Made by a program: the position numbers and the translations under genes. Below the pieces are notes generated by a model. That model did no database searches, was not told the origin of the DNA, and worked only from the letters and a program-made list of their open reading frames with translations. DNA of 64,000 nucleotides, taken from assembly GCA_963725065.1 (NCBI GenBank), contig CAVRXD010000035.1, forward strand, positions 1-64,000, written 5' to 3'. This document shows, one piece after another, positions 1 to 8,520 of this stretch (its first letter is position 1; each line of letters begins with the position of its first letter). The DNA comes from VAZQ01 sp963725065 (GTDB taxonomy: Bacteria > Pseudomonadota > Alphaproteobacteria > Rhizobiales > Xanthobacteraceae).

Positions 1-305
1 GATCCCTCGCTCCACGAGCACCTTGTCGACCACCTGACCGTCGGGGCTGGTCTGAGATGTGACGAGCTTGCGGCCCAGCAGTGCCCTGGCGGCAACTTTG
101 GCCTCAGCCGCCGAGTACGCGGCACGAATGCCACCGCCAGACATGCGATCTCCGGCTCCGACCTGGGCTTTGACGAAAACGGGCTCCCGCCCGAGGCGCG
201 TCGCCGCAGCCTCCGCCTCTTCCGGCGTGGCGGCGACAATTCCAGGGGGCTTGCGATGGCGTGGCGAGACAAGAGCTTCTTCGCGTCGCATTCCAGAACC
301 TGCAT
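1..305 (-). pseudogene. SucC-like ATP-grasp CoA ligase beta subunit, N-terminal part, frameshifted and cut by the window edge
   Basis: Read on the minus strand from an ATG at 305 with a GGAGGT ribosome site just upstream. The first residues are MQVLECDAKKLLSRHAIASP, as at the start of succinyl-CoA synthetase or malate-CoA ligase beta chains. The frame breaks at a run of five G (245-249). One base later it resumes as IVAATPEEAEAAATRLG, then VFVKAQVGAG and LVTSQTSPDGQVVDKVLVE, which is the expected ATP-grasp N-domain. These enzymes ligate CoA to a dicarboxylate with ATP. The gene faces away from the transporter/oxalate genes and may belong to the same dicarboxylate theme. Adding one C to the homopolymer restores the frame, so a sequencing error is as likely as a real mutation. 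SucC and MtkA cannot be told apart from about 100 residues. Confidence 0.65.
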
Positions 306-905
306 CGCGTACACCTCCAGCACCCCGCGGCGCTGCGGATTTGCCCAGCGTTGCCGCTATGGCCGATCCGAATTCTGAGAGGCCAGCGCAAGCGACATCC
401 AAAGACCGGGACCGCTATTCGGCGGAAAACTCTTGAAAGGCCGGGGCTCTCGGAGAATGTAGACCCAGAGCCCGCGCGGGACCCGCAATGGAGAAAATGT
501 CCCACGTCCTATCTCGCTTCGGGCCGTTCGCCGCAGGGCCCTTGGCCGCATTGCGTCCAGGCCCAATGCTGGCATAATGTATTCCTGCGGGGACTAAGAA
601 CCGCGCAAAGGGCTTCCGCCTTTCCAAGAAGAAGTCCCAGGAACGTGTCAGGGAGGAAATCGGTGATCACGGCGGTTCGCCGCGCCCGAATATTGCGGGC
701 ATCCATCGACTTAGCGGCCTGCACCAGCGTCGCGCTTGCAATCGGGCTTCGATGCAGGGCGCGAAGCGGCTGCGTCGTCGTGGAAGCGGCCGTGCGATTT
801 GCCCTGCGACGGCGTTGCGCAAAGACTTTAGGTTGGCCCCCCGCCCGACCGAGCATAGGGGCGAACTTCGCGGGGCGCGCACAACAGTTCAGGGAGACAC
901 CTCAA
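306..905. other. Divergent intergenic region between the CoA ligase and tctC
   Basis: No reading frame here resembles a protein. The region separates a minus-strand gene starting at 305 from a plus-strand gene starting at 906, so it should hold two divergent promoters. The one site I can point to is the palindrome at 569-587. A good ribosome site (AGGGAGA) lies just before the ATG at 906. Confidence 0.5.
569..587. promoter_or_regulatory. Candidate GntR operator 1 (upstream of tctC)
   Basis: The sequence CTGGCATAATGTATTCCTG is an imperfect 9-1-9 palindrome. It matches 14-15 of 19 positions in two better copies at 2097-2115 and 4359-4377. It lies about 320 bp before tctC and 265 bp from the divergent CoA-ligase gene. 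It is the weakest of the three copies. Control by the GntR protein at 4380 is inferred. Confidence 0.4.
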
Positions 906-1905
906 ATGAAAGCAATAAGGCATCGGGGCATCTGCGCCGTCGCCGTGCTGGGGATCGCGCAAGCGTTGGCGCCGGCCTCGGCACTGGCCGCGTGGGAGCC
1001 GACACGTCCGGTCGAGTTCATCATACCGGCCGGCACCGGCGGCGGCGCCGACCAGATGGCGCGTACCATCCAGGGCATCGTCACCAAGCACGGCCTGATG
1101 AAGCTGCCACTGGTGGTGATCAACAAGGCCGGCGGCGCCGGCGGTGAAGGCTTCCTCGACGTGAAGGCTTCGCGCGGCAATCCGCACAAGATCATCATCA
1201 CGCTGTCGAACCTGTTCACGACGCCGCTCGCGACCGGCATTCCCTTCAACTGGAAGGACCTGACTCCGGTCGCGATGCTTGCACTCGATGAGTTCGTCCT
1301 GTGGGTCAACGCCGAGAAGCCATACAAGACGGCAAAGGAATACATCGACGCCGCCAAGGCCGCGAACGGCACGTTCAAGATGGGCGGCACCCGTTCAAGC
1401 AGGAAGACCAGATCATCACAGAAGCGATCGAGAAGGCCACGGGCGCAAAGTTCATCTACATTCCGGAGCGTGGCGGCGGCGCGGTGGCGGTCCAGTTGGT
1501 CGGCAATCACGTCGATTTCGACCGTCAACAACCCGATCGAAGCGGTCGCGCAGTGGCGCGGCGGTCAGCTGCGCCCGCTCTGCGTGTTCGACAGCAAGCC
1601 GCTCGACTACCAAGACAAGATCGCCGGCGACCAGTCGTGGAGCGGTATTCCGACCTACCAGGGGATCGATCAGACCGATGCTGCGACGGAATCCTCGATG
1701 CCCCCAGCGCAACTGTGATGACCGCCTATGGATGTCGATTTGTTTATACAGGTGCGCGATACGCCGGAGTGGAAGAAGCTGATGGCCGACGCGCGTTCAA
1801 GCGCAGCCCTTCATGACCGGCGCCGACTATGTCAAATGGGTCGGCGGCGAGGAAAAGCGCCACGAAGGGCTGATGAAGGACGCGGGCTTCCTCGCGAACA
1901 AATGA
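906..1905 (+). pseudogene. tctC: TctC/Bug-family substrate-binding protein, multiply frameshifted
   Basis: Periplasmic receptor of a tripartite tricarboxylate transporter (TTT). The ATG at 906 follows AGGGAGACACC. Residues 1-29 form a signal peptide ending ASALAA, followed by WEPTRPVEFIIPAGTGGGAD, the usual start of a mature Bug protein. The frame is intact to about 1388. It then shifts to QEDQIITEAIEKATGAKFIY, shifts back at about 1520 (TVNNPIEAVAQWRGGQLRP), and shifts several more times between 1680 and 1815 (VDLFIQVRDTPEWKKLMAD, then PFMTGADYVKWVGGEEKRHE). It ends at a stop at 1903-1905. Laid end to end the pieces give a receptor of normal length, about 330 residues. At least one break is at a short homopolymer (an extra T in TTT near 1517). 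It lies directly before tctB and tctA. The ligand is unknown; the neighbours suggest oxalate or another dicarboxylate. Confidence 0.8.
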
Positions 1906-2096
1906 GCGTTACGGTCGGAATTGTGCTGGCGGATGTGCGTCCGCCGGCGATCACTTGGCCGTATCTCGCGAGGTCTTCCGGGCGCGGTGGGCGTTAGCAC
2001 CGACGCATGCTGGCGCTTTCCGACTGGCAGCTTCAATTTGCCGTCAGACCCGTATCGCAGGCGAAGGCCAAAAGTCGCATTGCGCCTCTCCATGCG

Positions 2097-2115
2097 CTGG
2101 AATACTGTATACCAG
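2097..2115. promoter_or_regulatory. Candidate GntR operator 2 (upstream of tctB)
   Basis: The sequence CTGGAATACTGTATACCAG is a palindrome with one mismatched pair (CTGGAATAC / CTGGTATAC). It lies 42 bp before the tctB start and is almost the same as the site at 4359-4377. Its size and symmetry fit dimeric FadR/FCD-type GntR operators. That it binds the local GntR protein is inferred. Confidence 0.55.
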
Positions 2116-2156
2116 GTTTGGGGTGGCACGCTTTCCGGGCGAGCGATTGATGACCG

Positions 2157-2655
2157 ATGAGTTCCCACGGCTTGCGCGGTGGCGGACCAACGCAACGATC
2201 GGTTGAGATCGGCGTGGCGGTGGCGATGGCAGTGTTTTCGCTGATCGTGATCGCCGGCAGCGTTCAAGTCGGCATCGGCTGGGGCGCCGAAGGTCCGCAG
2301 GCCGGCTTCGTTCCGTTCTATGTCGGCCTGCTGATTTCCTGGGCTTGAGCGTCGTCAATGGCGCGGTCCTCTCCGAGCCCTCCGACAAGCGCATCTTTGC
2401 CGAATGGGGCAGCTCGCGAAGGTGATGTCGATATTGGTACCGACATCGATCTATGTCGCGCTGATTCCTTGGATCGGGATTTACGTCGCCTCGGTGATTC
2501 TCATCGCCGTCTTCATGCGTTGGCTCGGACGCTACAACTGGAGCCTGGTCGCCGCGATCTCGCTGGGCGTGCCGCTCGCGGTCTTCCTCATATTCGAAAG
2601 GTGGTTCTTCCTGCCTTTGCCGAAAGGGCCGATCGAGGAGTTTCTGGGGTTCTAG
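2157..2655 (+). pseudogene. tctB: TctB small membrane subunit of the TTT transporter, frameshifted
   Basis: The four-helix small subunit of a tricarboxylate transporter. From the ATG at 2157 the reading is SSHGLRGGGPTQRSVEIGV, then hydrophobic helices and GIGWGAEGPQAGFVPFYVGL, a typical TctB signature. The frame ends early near 2345. One base over it continues as SVVNGAVLSEPSDKRIFAEW, and after a missing G in a GGGG run (about 2406) as GQLAKVMSILVPTSIYVALI. It ends FERWFFLPLPKGPIEEFLGF with a stop at 2653-2655. Total length (about 165 residues) is normal once the two shifts are repaired. It sits between tctC and tctA. Confidence 0.75.
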
Positions 2656-2705
2656 AGCACGTCCCGCAAGAGCGGGAACCGGTTTCGCGAAGGACATGTC
2701 CAAGC
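2656..2705. repeat. Short imperfect palindromic intergenic repeat
   Basis: The spacer after tctB reads GAGCACGTCCCGCAAGAGCG and then GGAACCGGTTTCGCGAAGGA, ending ACATGTCC. It has the same plan as the elements at 46109-46153 and 48652-48697 (a GAGC-TGATC-like start, a core with ACCGGTTT or AAACCG, and a C-ATG end). It looks like one member of a dispersed alphaproteobacterial intergenic family. Confidence 0.4.
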
Positions 2706-2749
2706 AAAACGCCGGCCGGTAGGGCGTCGTGGAGTAGCGAAAACAGATT

Positions 2750-4266
2750 ATGGAAGAGATCGTCAATCTGTTCCACGGCTTCGCCGTTGCCATCCAGCCA
2801 TTCAACCTGATGGTGATGGTCGTCGGCATCATGCTCGGCGTCATCAACATCGGCGCGCCACCTGGTCTCGGCGGGGCAAATGGCGTCGCCATCCTGCTGC
2901 CGCTGACGCTTCTCGATGTCGCCCACCTCGGCGATCATCATGCTGTCCTGCATCTACTGGGGGGCGTTGTTCGGGGGCGCCATCACCTCAGTGCTGTTCA
3001 ATATTCCGGGCGAGCCGTGGTCGGTGGCAACCACCTTCGACGGCCATCCCATGGCGCAACAGGGCAGGGCCGGCGAGGCCTTGACCGCGGCCTTCACGTC
3101 GTCGTTCGTGGGCGCGCTGTTCGCGGTGATCATGATCACGCTGGTTGCGCCGCTCGTCGCAAAGTTTGCGCTCCAGTTCGGGCCGGCGGAAAAGTTCGGC
3201 GTCTACTTTCTCGCCTTTTGCAGCTTCATCGGCATGTGAGTAAGGAGCCACCCTTCAAGACCGTGGCTGCGATGATGATCGGCTTTGCGCTGGCTGCCGT
3301 CGGCCTCGACAGCATCACCGGCCAGCTGCGATTGACCTTCGGCTACACCGAACTCCTCACCGGCTTCGACTTCCTCATCGCGGTGATCGGCCTGTTCGGC
3401 ATCGGCGAGATCTCGGTTTCCATCGAGGAAGGGTTGACCTTCAAGGGGGCGGCGCCGGGATCAATCCGAAGGTGGTGTTCCAGACCTGGGCGCAGTTGCC
3501 GCGTTACTGGATGACGTCGCTGCGTTCTTGCGTGATCGGATGCTGGATGGGCATCAGCCCCGCCTGCGCCACGCCGGCCTCATTCATGAGCTACGGCATA
3601 GCCAAGCGGGTGTCGAAGAACGGCGATAGGTTCGGCCACGGCGAGATCGAAGGCGTGGTGGCGCCGGAAACCGCCGCGCACGCCGCCGGAACCGCTGCGT
3701 TGTTGCCGTTCATGTTGTCGCTCGGCGTTCCCGGCTCGCCGACCGCAGCCGTGCTGCTCGGCGGTCTCCTGATCTGGGGTTTGTAGCCCTGGGACCGCTG
3801 TCGTTTGTCGAAGAAGGAATTCGTCTCGGGGATCCATCGCCTCGATGCAGTCCTCGGCAATGTTGTCGGGCTCATCGTGGTGCTGACCTGCGTGCCGCTG
3901 TTCGCCGCCATCCTGCGCATTCCGTTCAGCATCATTGCGCCGATCATACTGGTCCTGTGCGCGATCGGCGCCTACACCGTCCACAACTCGACCTTCGACG
4001 TCGTGCTGATGCTGGTCTTCGGTGTCGTCGGCTACCTTCTGAAGAAGTGCGGCTATCCGCTGGCGCCAATGGTTCTGGCGATCGTGCTGGGCGACAAGGC
4101 GGAGGAAGCGTTCCGGCAGTCGTTGCTCGCCTCGCAGGGCGGGCTCGGCATCTTCTTTTCCAACTGGCTGGTCAGCAGGGCGATCATGGGGCTCGGGCTC
4201 GTCGCCCTGTTCTGGCCGTTGATCTCGAACGTGCTGACGCGACTGCGGCCACGGGCAGCGCTTTGA
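2750..4266 (+). pseudogene. tctA: TctA large membrane subunit of the TTT transporter, multiply frameshifted
   Basis: The 12-helix permease subunit. It begins MEEIVNLFHGFAVAIQPFNL and contains PGLGGANGVAILLPLT, then in shifted frames SAIIMLSCIYWGALFGGAIT, IPGEPWSVATTFDG, EPPFKTVAAMMIGFALAAVG, VFQTWAQLPRYWMTSLRSC, TPASFMSYGIAKRVSKNGD, VPGSPTAAVLLGGLLIWGL and AAILRIPFSIIAPIILVLCA. These are the landmark TctA motifs, in the right order. The reconstructed length (about 500 residues) is normal. Breaks occur near 2920, 3240, 3450, 3785 and 3830, with substitutions as well as indels (TAG replaces an expected CAG at 3784). As written, no functional permease could be made. The strong conservation within each piece argues for recent damage or a noisy consensus. 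Confidence 0.8.
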
Positions 4267-4358
4267 CCAGTTTCAAGCCGCCCACGGCCACGGTGGGCCA
4301 GCTACCCTGCCATCCGGGCGGGCACACCTCGAGCGCCACATTGCAGGCCGGCGACATT

Positions 4359-4377
4359 CTGGAATATTGAATACCAG
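4359..4377. promoter_or_regulatory. Candidate GntR operator 3 (at the gntR start)
   Basis: The sequence CTGGAATATTGAATACCAG is a near-perfect palindrome whose last base is 3 bp before the gntR ATG at 4380. It matches the site at 2097-2115 at 17 of 19 positions. A site overlapping the start of a regulator gene suggests autorepression. That is inferred. Confidence 0.6.
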
Positions 4378-4379
4378 CT

Positions 4380-5176
4380 ATGAGCAATGGTGACCGCACT
4401 CCTGCCAAGGCCCGCGTCACGGCGCCGCTCCGCTCCGCGGTAGAGCGGCGTCGCCGCGGGTGGAGCCGATGGCCACCCCGGAAAGCTTCAAGAGCCGAGC
4501 CTATTCCGCGCTCAGGGACGCCATCGTCTCGATCGACGTCTACCGCAGCCGTGACGATATCCGGCGAGACGAACGGCGACTGGCGCTCGATTTCGGCATC
4601 AGCCGCACGCCGGTGCGTGAGGCCATGGCGCAACTCGAGCGCGAAGGCTTCTGTCCGCGCCGTTCCCCGGCGCGGGATATATGTCGTTCGCAAGACCAGG
4701 CGCGAGGTGATCGAGATGATCACGGCCTGGGCCGCGCTCGAAAGATGGCGGCGCGCCTGATCACGGAGAACGCGAGCGCAGAGGAGGTCGCCGCTCTGCG
4801 CAGCATGTTCACGAAATTCGAGAACGGCAGGTGCACGCCAAGCTGGACGAGTACTCCGAGGTGAACATCGAGTTTCACCAGACCATCATCCGCATGAGCC
4901 GCAACGGCGTGCTCATATCGCTGGCCGAGGTTTCCGTTCGCGCATATGCGCATGATCCGCCGGAAGACCATCGGCGAGCAGGACCGGGCCGATCGCTCGA
5001 TCCGCGACCATATGACGATCATCGAGGCGCTCGAGGGGCGCGATACGGAGCGGGCCGAGGCACTCGTGCGCGACCACGCGCTGGGCCTCGCCGAGCACGT
5101 CGAGAAGTACGCCGATGATTCCGGACTGACACCGAAAAAGATTTCGAGGGCATTCCCATGGCTGACGCAGCAGTGA
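4380..5176 (+). pseudogene. GntR/FadR (FCD) transcriptional regulator of the oxalate cluster, frameshifted
   Basis: Pieces in three frames give one FCD-type GntR repressor. The winged-helix part reads YSALRDAIVSIDVY, RLALDFGISRTPVREAMAQL and VPRRGIYVVRKTRREVIEMI. The effector domain reads MAARLITENASAEEVAALRS, YSEVNIEFHQTIIRMSRNG, MRMIRRKTIGEQDRADRSIR and EALVRDHALGLAEHVEKYAD. The ATG at 4380 is preferred because frame continuity into VEPMATPESF then needs one missing base near 4460, and the palindrome abuts it. Breaks lie near 4460, 4660, 4740, 4830 and 4930. The stop at 5176 overlaps the oxc start by 19 bp, so the two were co-transcribed. The FCD domain probably senses a small carboxylate or CoA ester made in this pathway. 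Confidence 0.75.
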
Positions 5177-6909
5177 AACCAAGTCTGCGACCACCACCGC
5201 GGAAGACACGGAGCGAGAGCTGACGGACGGCTTTCATCTCGTCATCGACGCGCTCAAGCTCAACGACATCAACACAATCTACGGTGTGCCGGCATCCCGA
5301 TCACGGACCTGGGCCGTATGATGCAGGGTGCAGGCATTCGCGTCATCTCGTTCCGCCATGAGCAGAACGCCGGCAATGCGGCGGCGATCGCCGGCTTCCT
5401 GACCGAGAAAGCCCGGTATCTGCCTCACGGTATCGGCGCCCGGCTTTCTCAACGGCCTCACTGCGCTGGCCAACGCCACCACCAACTGCTTCCCGATGAT
5501 CCTGATCAGCGGTTCGTCCGAGCGCGAAATCGTCGATCTGCAGCAAGGCGACTACGAAGAAATGGACCAGCTCGCCATTGCCAAACCGCTCTGCAGGGCC
5601 GCCTTCCGTGTATTGCATGCCTGCAACATTGGCATTGGCGTGGCGCGTGCCGATCCGCGCGGCTGTCTCGGGGCGGCCGGCGGCGTCTATCCTCGATCTG
5701 CCGGCCAAGCTGTTCGCTCAGGTCATGGATGCGGATGCCGGCGCGAAGTCGCTCGTGAAGGTCATCGACCCGGCGCCAGCTCAGATTCCCGCTCCCGCCG
5801 CCGTCAAGCGCGCGCTTGATGTCCTGAAGGGTGCCAAGCGCCCGCTGATCATCCTGGGCAAGGGCGCGGCCTATGCGCAGGCCGATGACGCGATCCGTGC
5901 CCTGGTCGAGCGGAGCGGCGTTCCGTTCCTGTTGATGAGCATGGGCAAGGGGTTGTTGCCGGACACGCATCCGCTGTGTGCGGGCGCTGCGCGCTCGACG
6001 GTGCTGAAAGACTCCGACATCGTCATGCTGATCGGCGCGCGCCTCAACTGGCTACTGTCGCACGGCAAGGGCAAGGCGTGGGGCGAGCCGCATTCGAAGA
6101 AATTCATTCAGATCGATATCGAGCCGAAGGAGATGGACAGCAACGTCGAGATTGTCGCTCCAGTAGTCGGCGACATCGGCTCCTGCGTGTCGGCTCTCCT
6201 TGCTGGTATGGACGGTAAATGGCCGGCACCACCGGCGGACTGGATCAGCGCCGTCAAATCGAAAAGAGAAGAGAATATCGCCAAAATGGCGCCGAGGCTG
6301 ATGAAGAACTCGGCGCCGATGGACTACCACGGCGCGCTCGGCGCGCTACGCACCATCGTCAAAGAGCGGCCGGATGCCATCCTCGTCAACGAAGGCGCCA
6401 ACACGCTCGATCTCGCGCGCGGCATCATCGACATGTATCAGCCGCGCAAGCGTCTTGACGTCGGCACCTGGGGGGTCATGGGCATCGGCATGGGCTTTGC
6501 CATCGCGGCCGCAATCGAGACCGGGAAACCCGTGCTCGCGGTCGAAGGGGACAGCGCCTTTGGTTTCTCCGGCATGGAGGTCGAGACGATCTGCCGCTAC
6601 AGCCTGCCGGTCTGTGTCGTCGTCTTCAACAACAACGGGATTTATCGCGGAACCGACGTCAATCCCTCGGGCGGTTCCGACGTTGCGACGACTGTCTTCG
6701 TCAAAGGTTCGCGCTACGACAAGATGATGGAGGCGTTCGGCGGTGTCGGCGTCAATGCGACGACACCCGACGAACTGAAACGCGCCGTGAACGAGGCCAT
6801 GGACTTGGGAAAGCCGACCCTCATCAATGCGGTGATCGACCCGGCAGCCGGCAGCGAGAGCGGTCGCATCGGCAACCTCAACCCGCAAAGCGCGCTTCGC
6901 AAGAAATAA
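5158..6909 (+). pseudogene. oxc: Oxalyl-CoA decarboxylase, frameshifted in its first third
   Basis: ThDP-dependent enzyme that converts oxalyl-CoA to formyl-CoA and CO2 in the cytoplasm. The ATG at 5158 follows a GAGGG site. The first 530 bp hold about five indels (near 5190, 5290, 5412, 5655 and 5680), yet the pieces read DGFHLVIDALKLNDI, GMMQ-type loop, ISFRHEQNAGNAAAIAGFL, CFPMILISGSSEREIVDLQQ and GDYEEMDQLAIAKPLC, as in known Oxc. From about 5690 the frame is clean to the stop. It includes the ThDP/Mg segment VEGDSAFGFSGMEVETICRY with FNNNGIYRGTDVN and ends LNPQSALRKK. The repaired length is about 580 residues, normal for Oxc. It is followed by frc after 36 bp. The clean two thirds suggest the shifts are either very recent or sequencing errors. 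Confidence 0.85.
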
Positions 6910-6945
6910 GTCGGCCACATCGATTAAACTCTTAGAGGAACGGCA

Positions 6946-8400
6946 ATGGCAAAGCGCAAGAAGGCGAAAGCGAAGACGAAAGCTAGGACGAAAGCTACGC
7001 CCAAGTCCAAGGCGACGGCGAAGAAGGTTGTGAAGCTGAAGGCGAGAAAGCCGGCGGCGAAGAAGGCCGCTGCGAACGGCTTGCCGAAGCCGTCGAGCAA
7101 GCCATTCGGCCAGGCCGGCAAGGCGCTCGACGGTGTGCGCATCCTCGATTTCACCCACGTGCAGTCGGGTCCGACCTGCACGCAATTGCTCGCCTACATG
7201 GGCGCCGACGTGATCAAGGTCGAGCGGCCCGGCATCGGCGACATCACGCGCGGCCAATTGCGCGACGTGAAGGGCGCGGACAGCCTCTACTTCACGATGC
7301 TCAACGGCAACAAGCGCTCGATCACCATCGACTCCAAGCACCCCAAGGGCAAGGAAATCCTCGAGCGGCTGATCAAGCATTGCGACGTGCTGGTGGAGAA
7401 CTTCGCGCCCGGTGCGCTCGACCGCATGGGGCTGACCTGGGAGCACATCCACAAGACCAACCCGCGCATGATCGTGGCCTCGGTCAAGGGCTTCGGCCCC
7501 GGACCCTACGAGGACTGCAAGGTCTACGAGAACGTCGCGCAATGCGCGGGCGGCTCGGCCTCGACAACGGGATTCCGCGAGGGGCCGCCGCTGGTCACGG
7601 GCGCGCAGATCGGCGACAGCGGCACCGGCCTGCATCTCGCCTTCGGCATTGTCAGCGCACTGTATCAACGCATCCGCACGGGTCGCGGTCAGCGCGTGCT
7701 CTGTGCCATGCAGGATGGCGTGCTCAACCTCGCCCGCGTCAAGCTGCGCGATCAGCAGCGCCTCAAGCATGGGCCGCTCACGGAGTACAGCCAGTACGGC
7801 GAAGGCATTGCGTTCGGCGAGGCGGTGCCGCGCGCCGGCAATGATTCCGGCGGCGGTCAGCCCGGCTGGATCCTCAAGTGCAAGGGCTGGGAGACCGATC
7901 CCGACGCCTACATCTATTTCATCACCCAGGCACCGGTGTGGGAGGCGATCTGCGACCTGATCGGCAAGCCGGAATGGAAGACCGATCCGGACTATGCCAA
8001 GCCGCCGGCACGGCTGCCGCGGCTCAAGCACATCTTCAACACCATCGAGCAATGGACCATGACCAAGACCAAGTTCGAGGTCATGGACATCTGCAACGCG
8101 CACGACATCCCGGTCGGTCCGATCTTGTCGATGAAGGAGATCGCCGAGGAGAAGTCACTGCGCAAGACCGGTACCGTGGTCGAAGTCGATCATCCCACGC
8201 GCGGCAAGTATCTGACCGTTGGCAACCCGGTGAAAATGTCCGATTCACTGACCGAGGTGAAACGCTCGCCGCTGCTCGGCGAGCACACCGACGAGATCCT
8301 CCGCAAGGAGCTCGGGTACACCGAACAGGACATCGCCGAGATCAAGACGTCGGGCGCGATCACTGCGCCAGAGAAAGGCGCGCGCGCCGAGGCGGCGTGA
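6946..8400 (+). CDS. frc: Formyl-CoA:oxalate CoA-transferase with a lysine-rich N-terminal tail
   Basis: Class III CoA-transferase that moves CoA from formyl-CoA to oxalate, giving oxalyl-CoA for Oxc and formate. The core starts at residue 61 (LDGVRILDFTHVQSGPTCTQ). It contains KVYENVAQCAGGSASTTGF, the catalytic aspartate D224 in QIGDSGTG, MQDGVLNLARVKLRDQQRL, and the glycine loop SGGGQPGW (301-308). It ends with LLGEHTDEILRKELG. The core length matches the roughly 428-residue Oxalobacter enzyme. The unusual part is residues 1-58, a histone-like Lys/Ala tail with 16 lysines in the first 40. There is no internal ATG before the core, and AGAGGA lies just before the start at 6946, so the tail seems to be translated. 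It is co-directional with oxc upstream and the formyltransferase and fhs downstream. Confidence 0.93.
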   Translation: MAKRKKAKAKTKARTKATPKSKATAKKVVKLKARKPAAKKAAANGLPKPSSKPFGQAGKALDGVRILDFTHVQSGPTCTQLLAYMGADVIKVERPGIGDITRGQLRDVKGADSLYFTMLNGNKRSITIDSKHPKGKEILERLIKHCDVLVENFAPGALDRMGLTWEHIHKTNPRMIVASVKGFGPGPYEDCKVYENVAQCAGGSASTTGFREGPPLVTGAQIGDSGTGLHLAFGIVSALYQRIRTGRGQRVLCAMQDGVLNLARVKLRDQQRLKHGPLTEYSQYGEGIAFGEAVPRAGNDSGGGQPGWILKCKGWETDPDAYIYFITQAPVWEAICDLIGKPEWKTDPDYAKPPARLPRLKHIFNTIEQWTMTKTKFEVMDICNAHDIPVGPILSMKEIAEEKSLRKTGTVVEVDHPTRGKYLTVGNPVKMSDSLTEVKRSPLLGEHTDEILRKELGYTEQDIAEIKTSGAITAPEKGARAEAA

Positions 8401-8423
8401 ACCAGGCACCCGAATAGGCATAG

Positions 8424-8496
8424 TGTCGTCCCCGCGACTGCGGGGACCCAGTAATCACAGGCGAACTACTGGATGCCCGCTTTCGCGGGCATGACA
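8424..8496. repeat. Palindromic intergenic repeat (paired hairpins)
   Basis: Two hairpins lie back to back between frc and the formyltransferase: GTCCCCGCGACTGCGGGGAC, and GATGCCCGCTTTCGCGGGCA near 8472. The halves GACCCAGTA and TACTGGATG face each other, so the whole is a larger inverted structure. Such RIP-like units are common between genes in Bradyrhizobium-type genomes. It could also act as a partial terminator or mRNA-stability element here. Confidence 0.7.
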
Positions 8497-8520
8497 GCGA
8501 AGGTTTTGGAGGAAGTCTGA

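Noticed and set aside
261..905. In-frame extension upstream of tctC
   Set aside because: No resemblance to protein, whereas the ATG at 906 has a ribosome site and begins a signal peptide.
6346..8103. 585-codon open frame on the minus strand
   Set aside because: It lies wholly opposite oxc and frc, starts and ends without a ribosome site, and its residues (long Arg/Leu/Asp/His-rich runs) are the mirror of GC-rich codon bias in the true genes.
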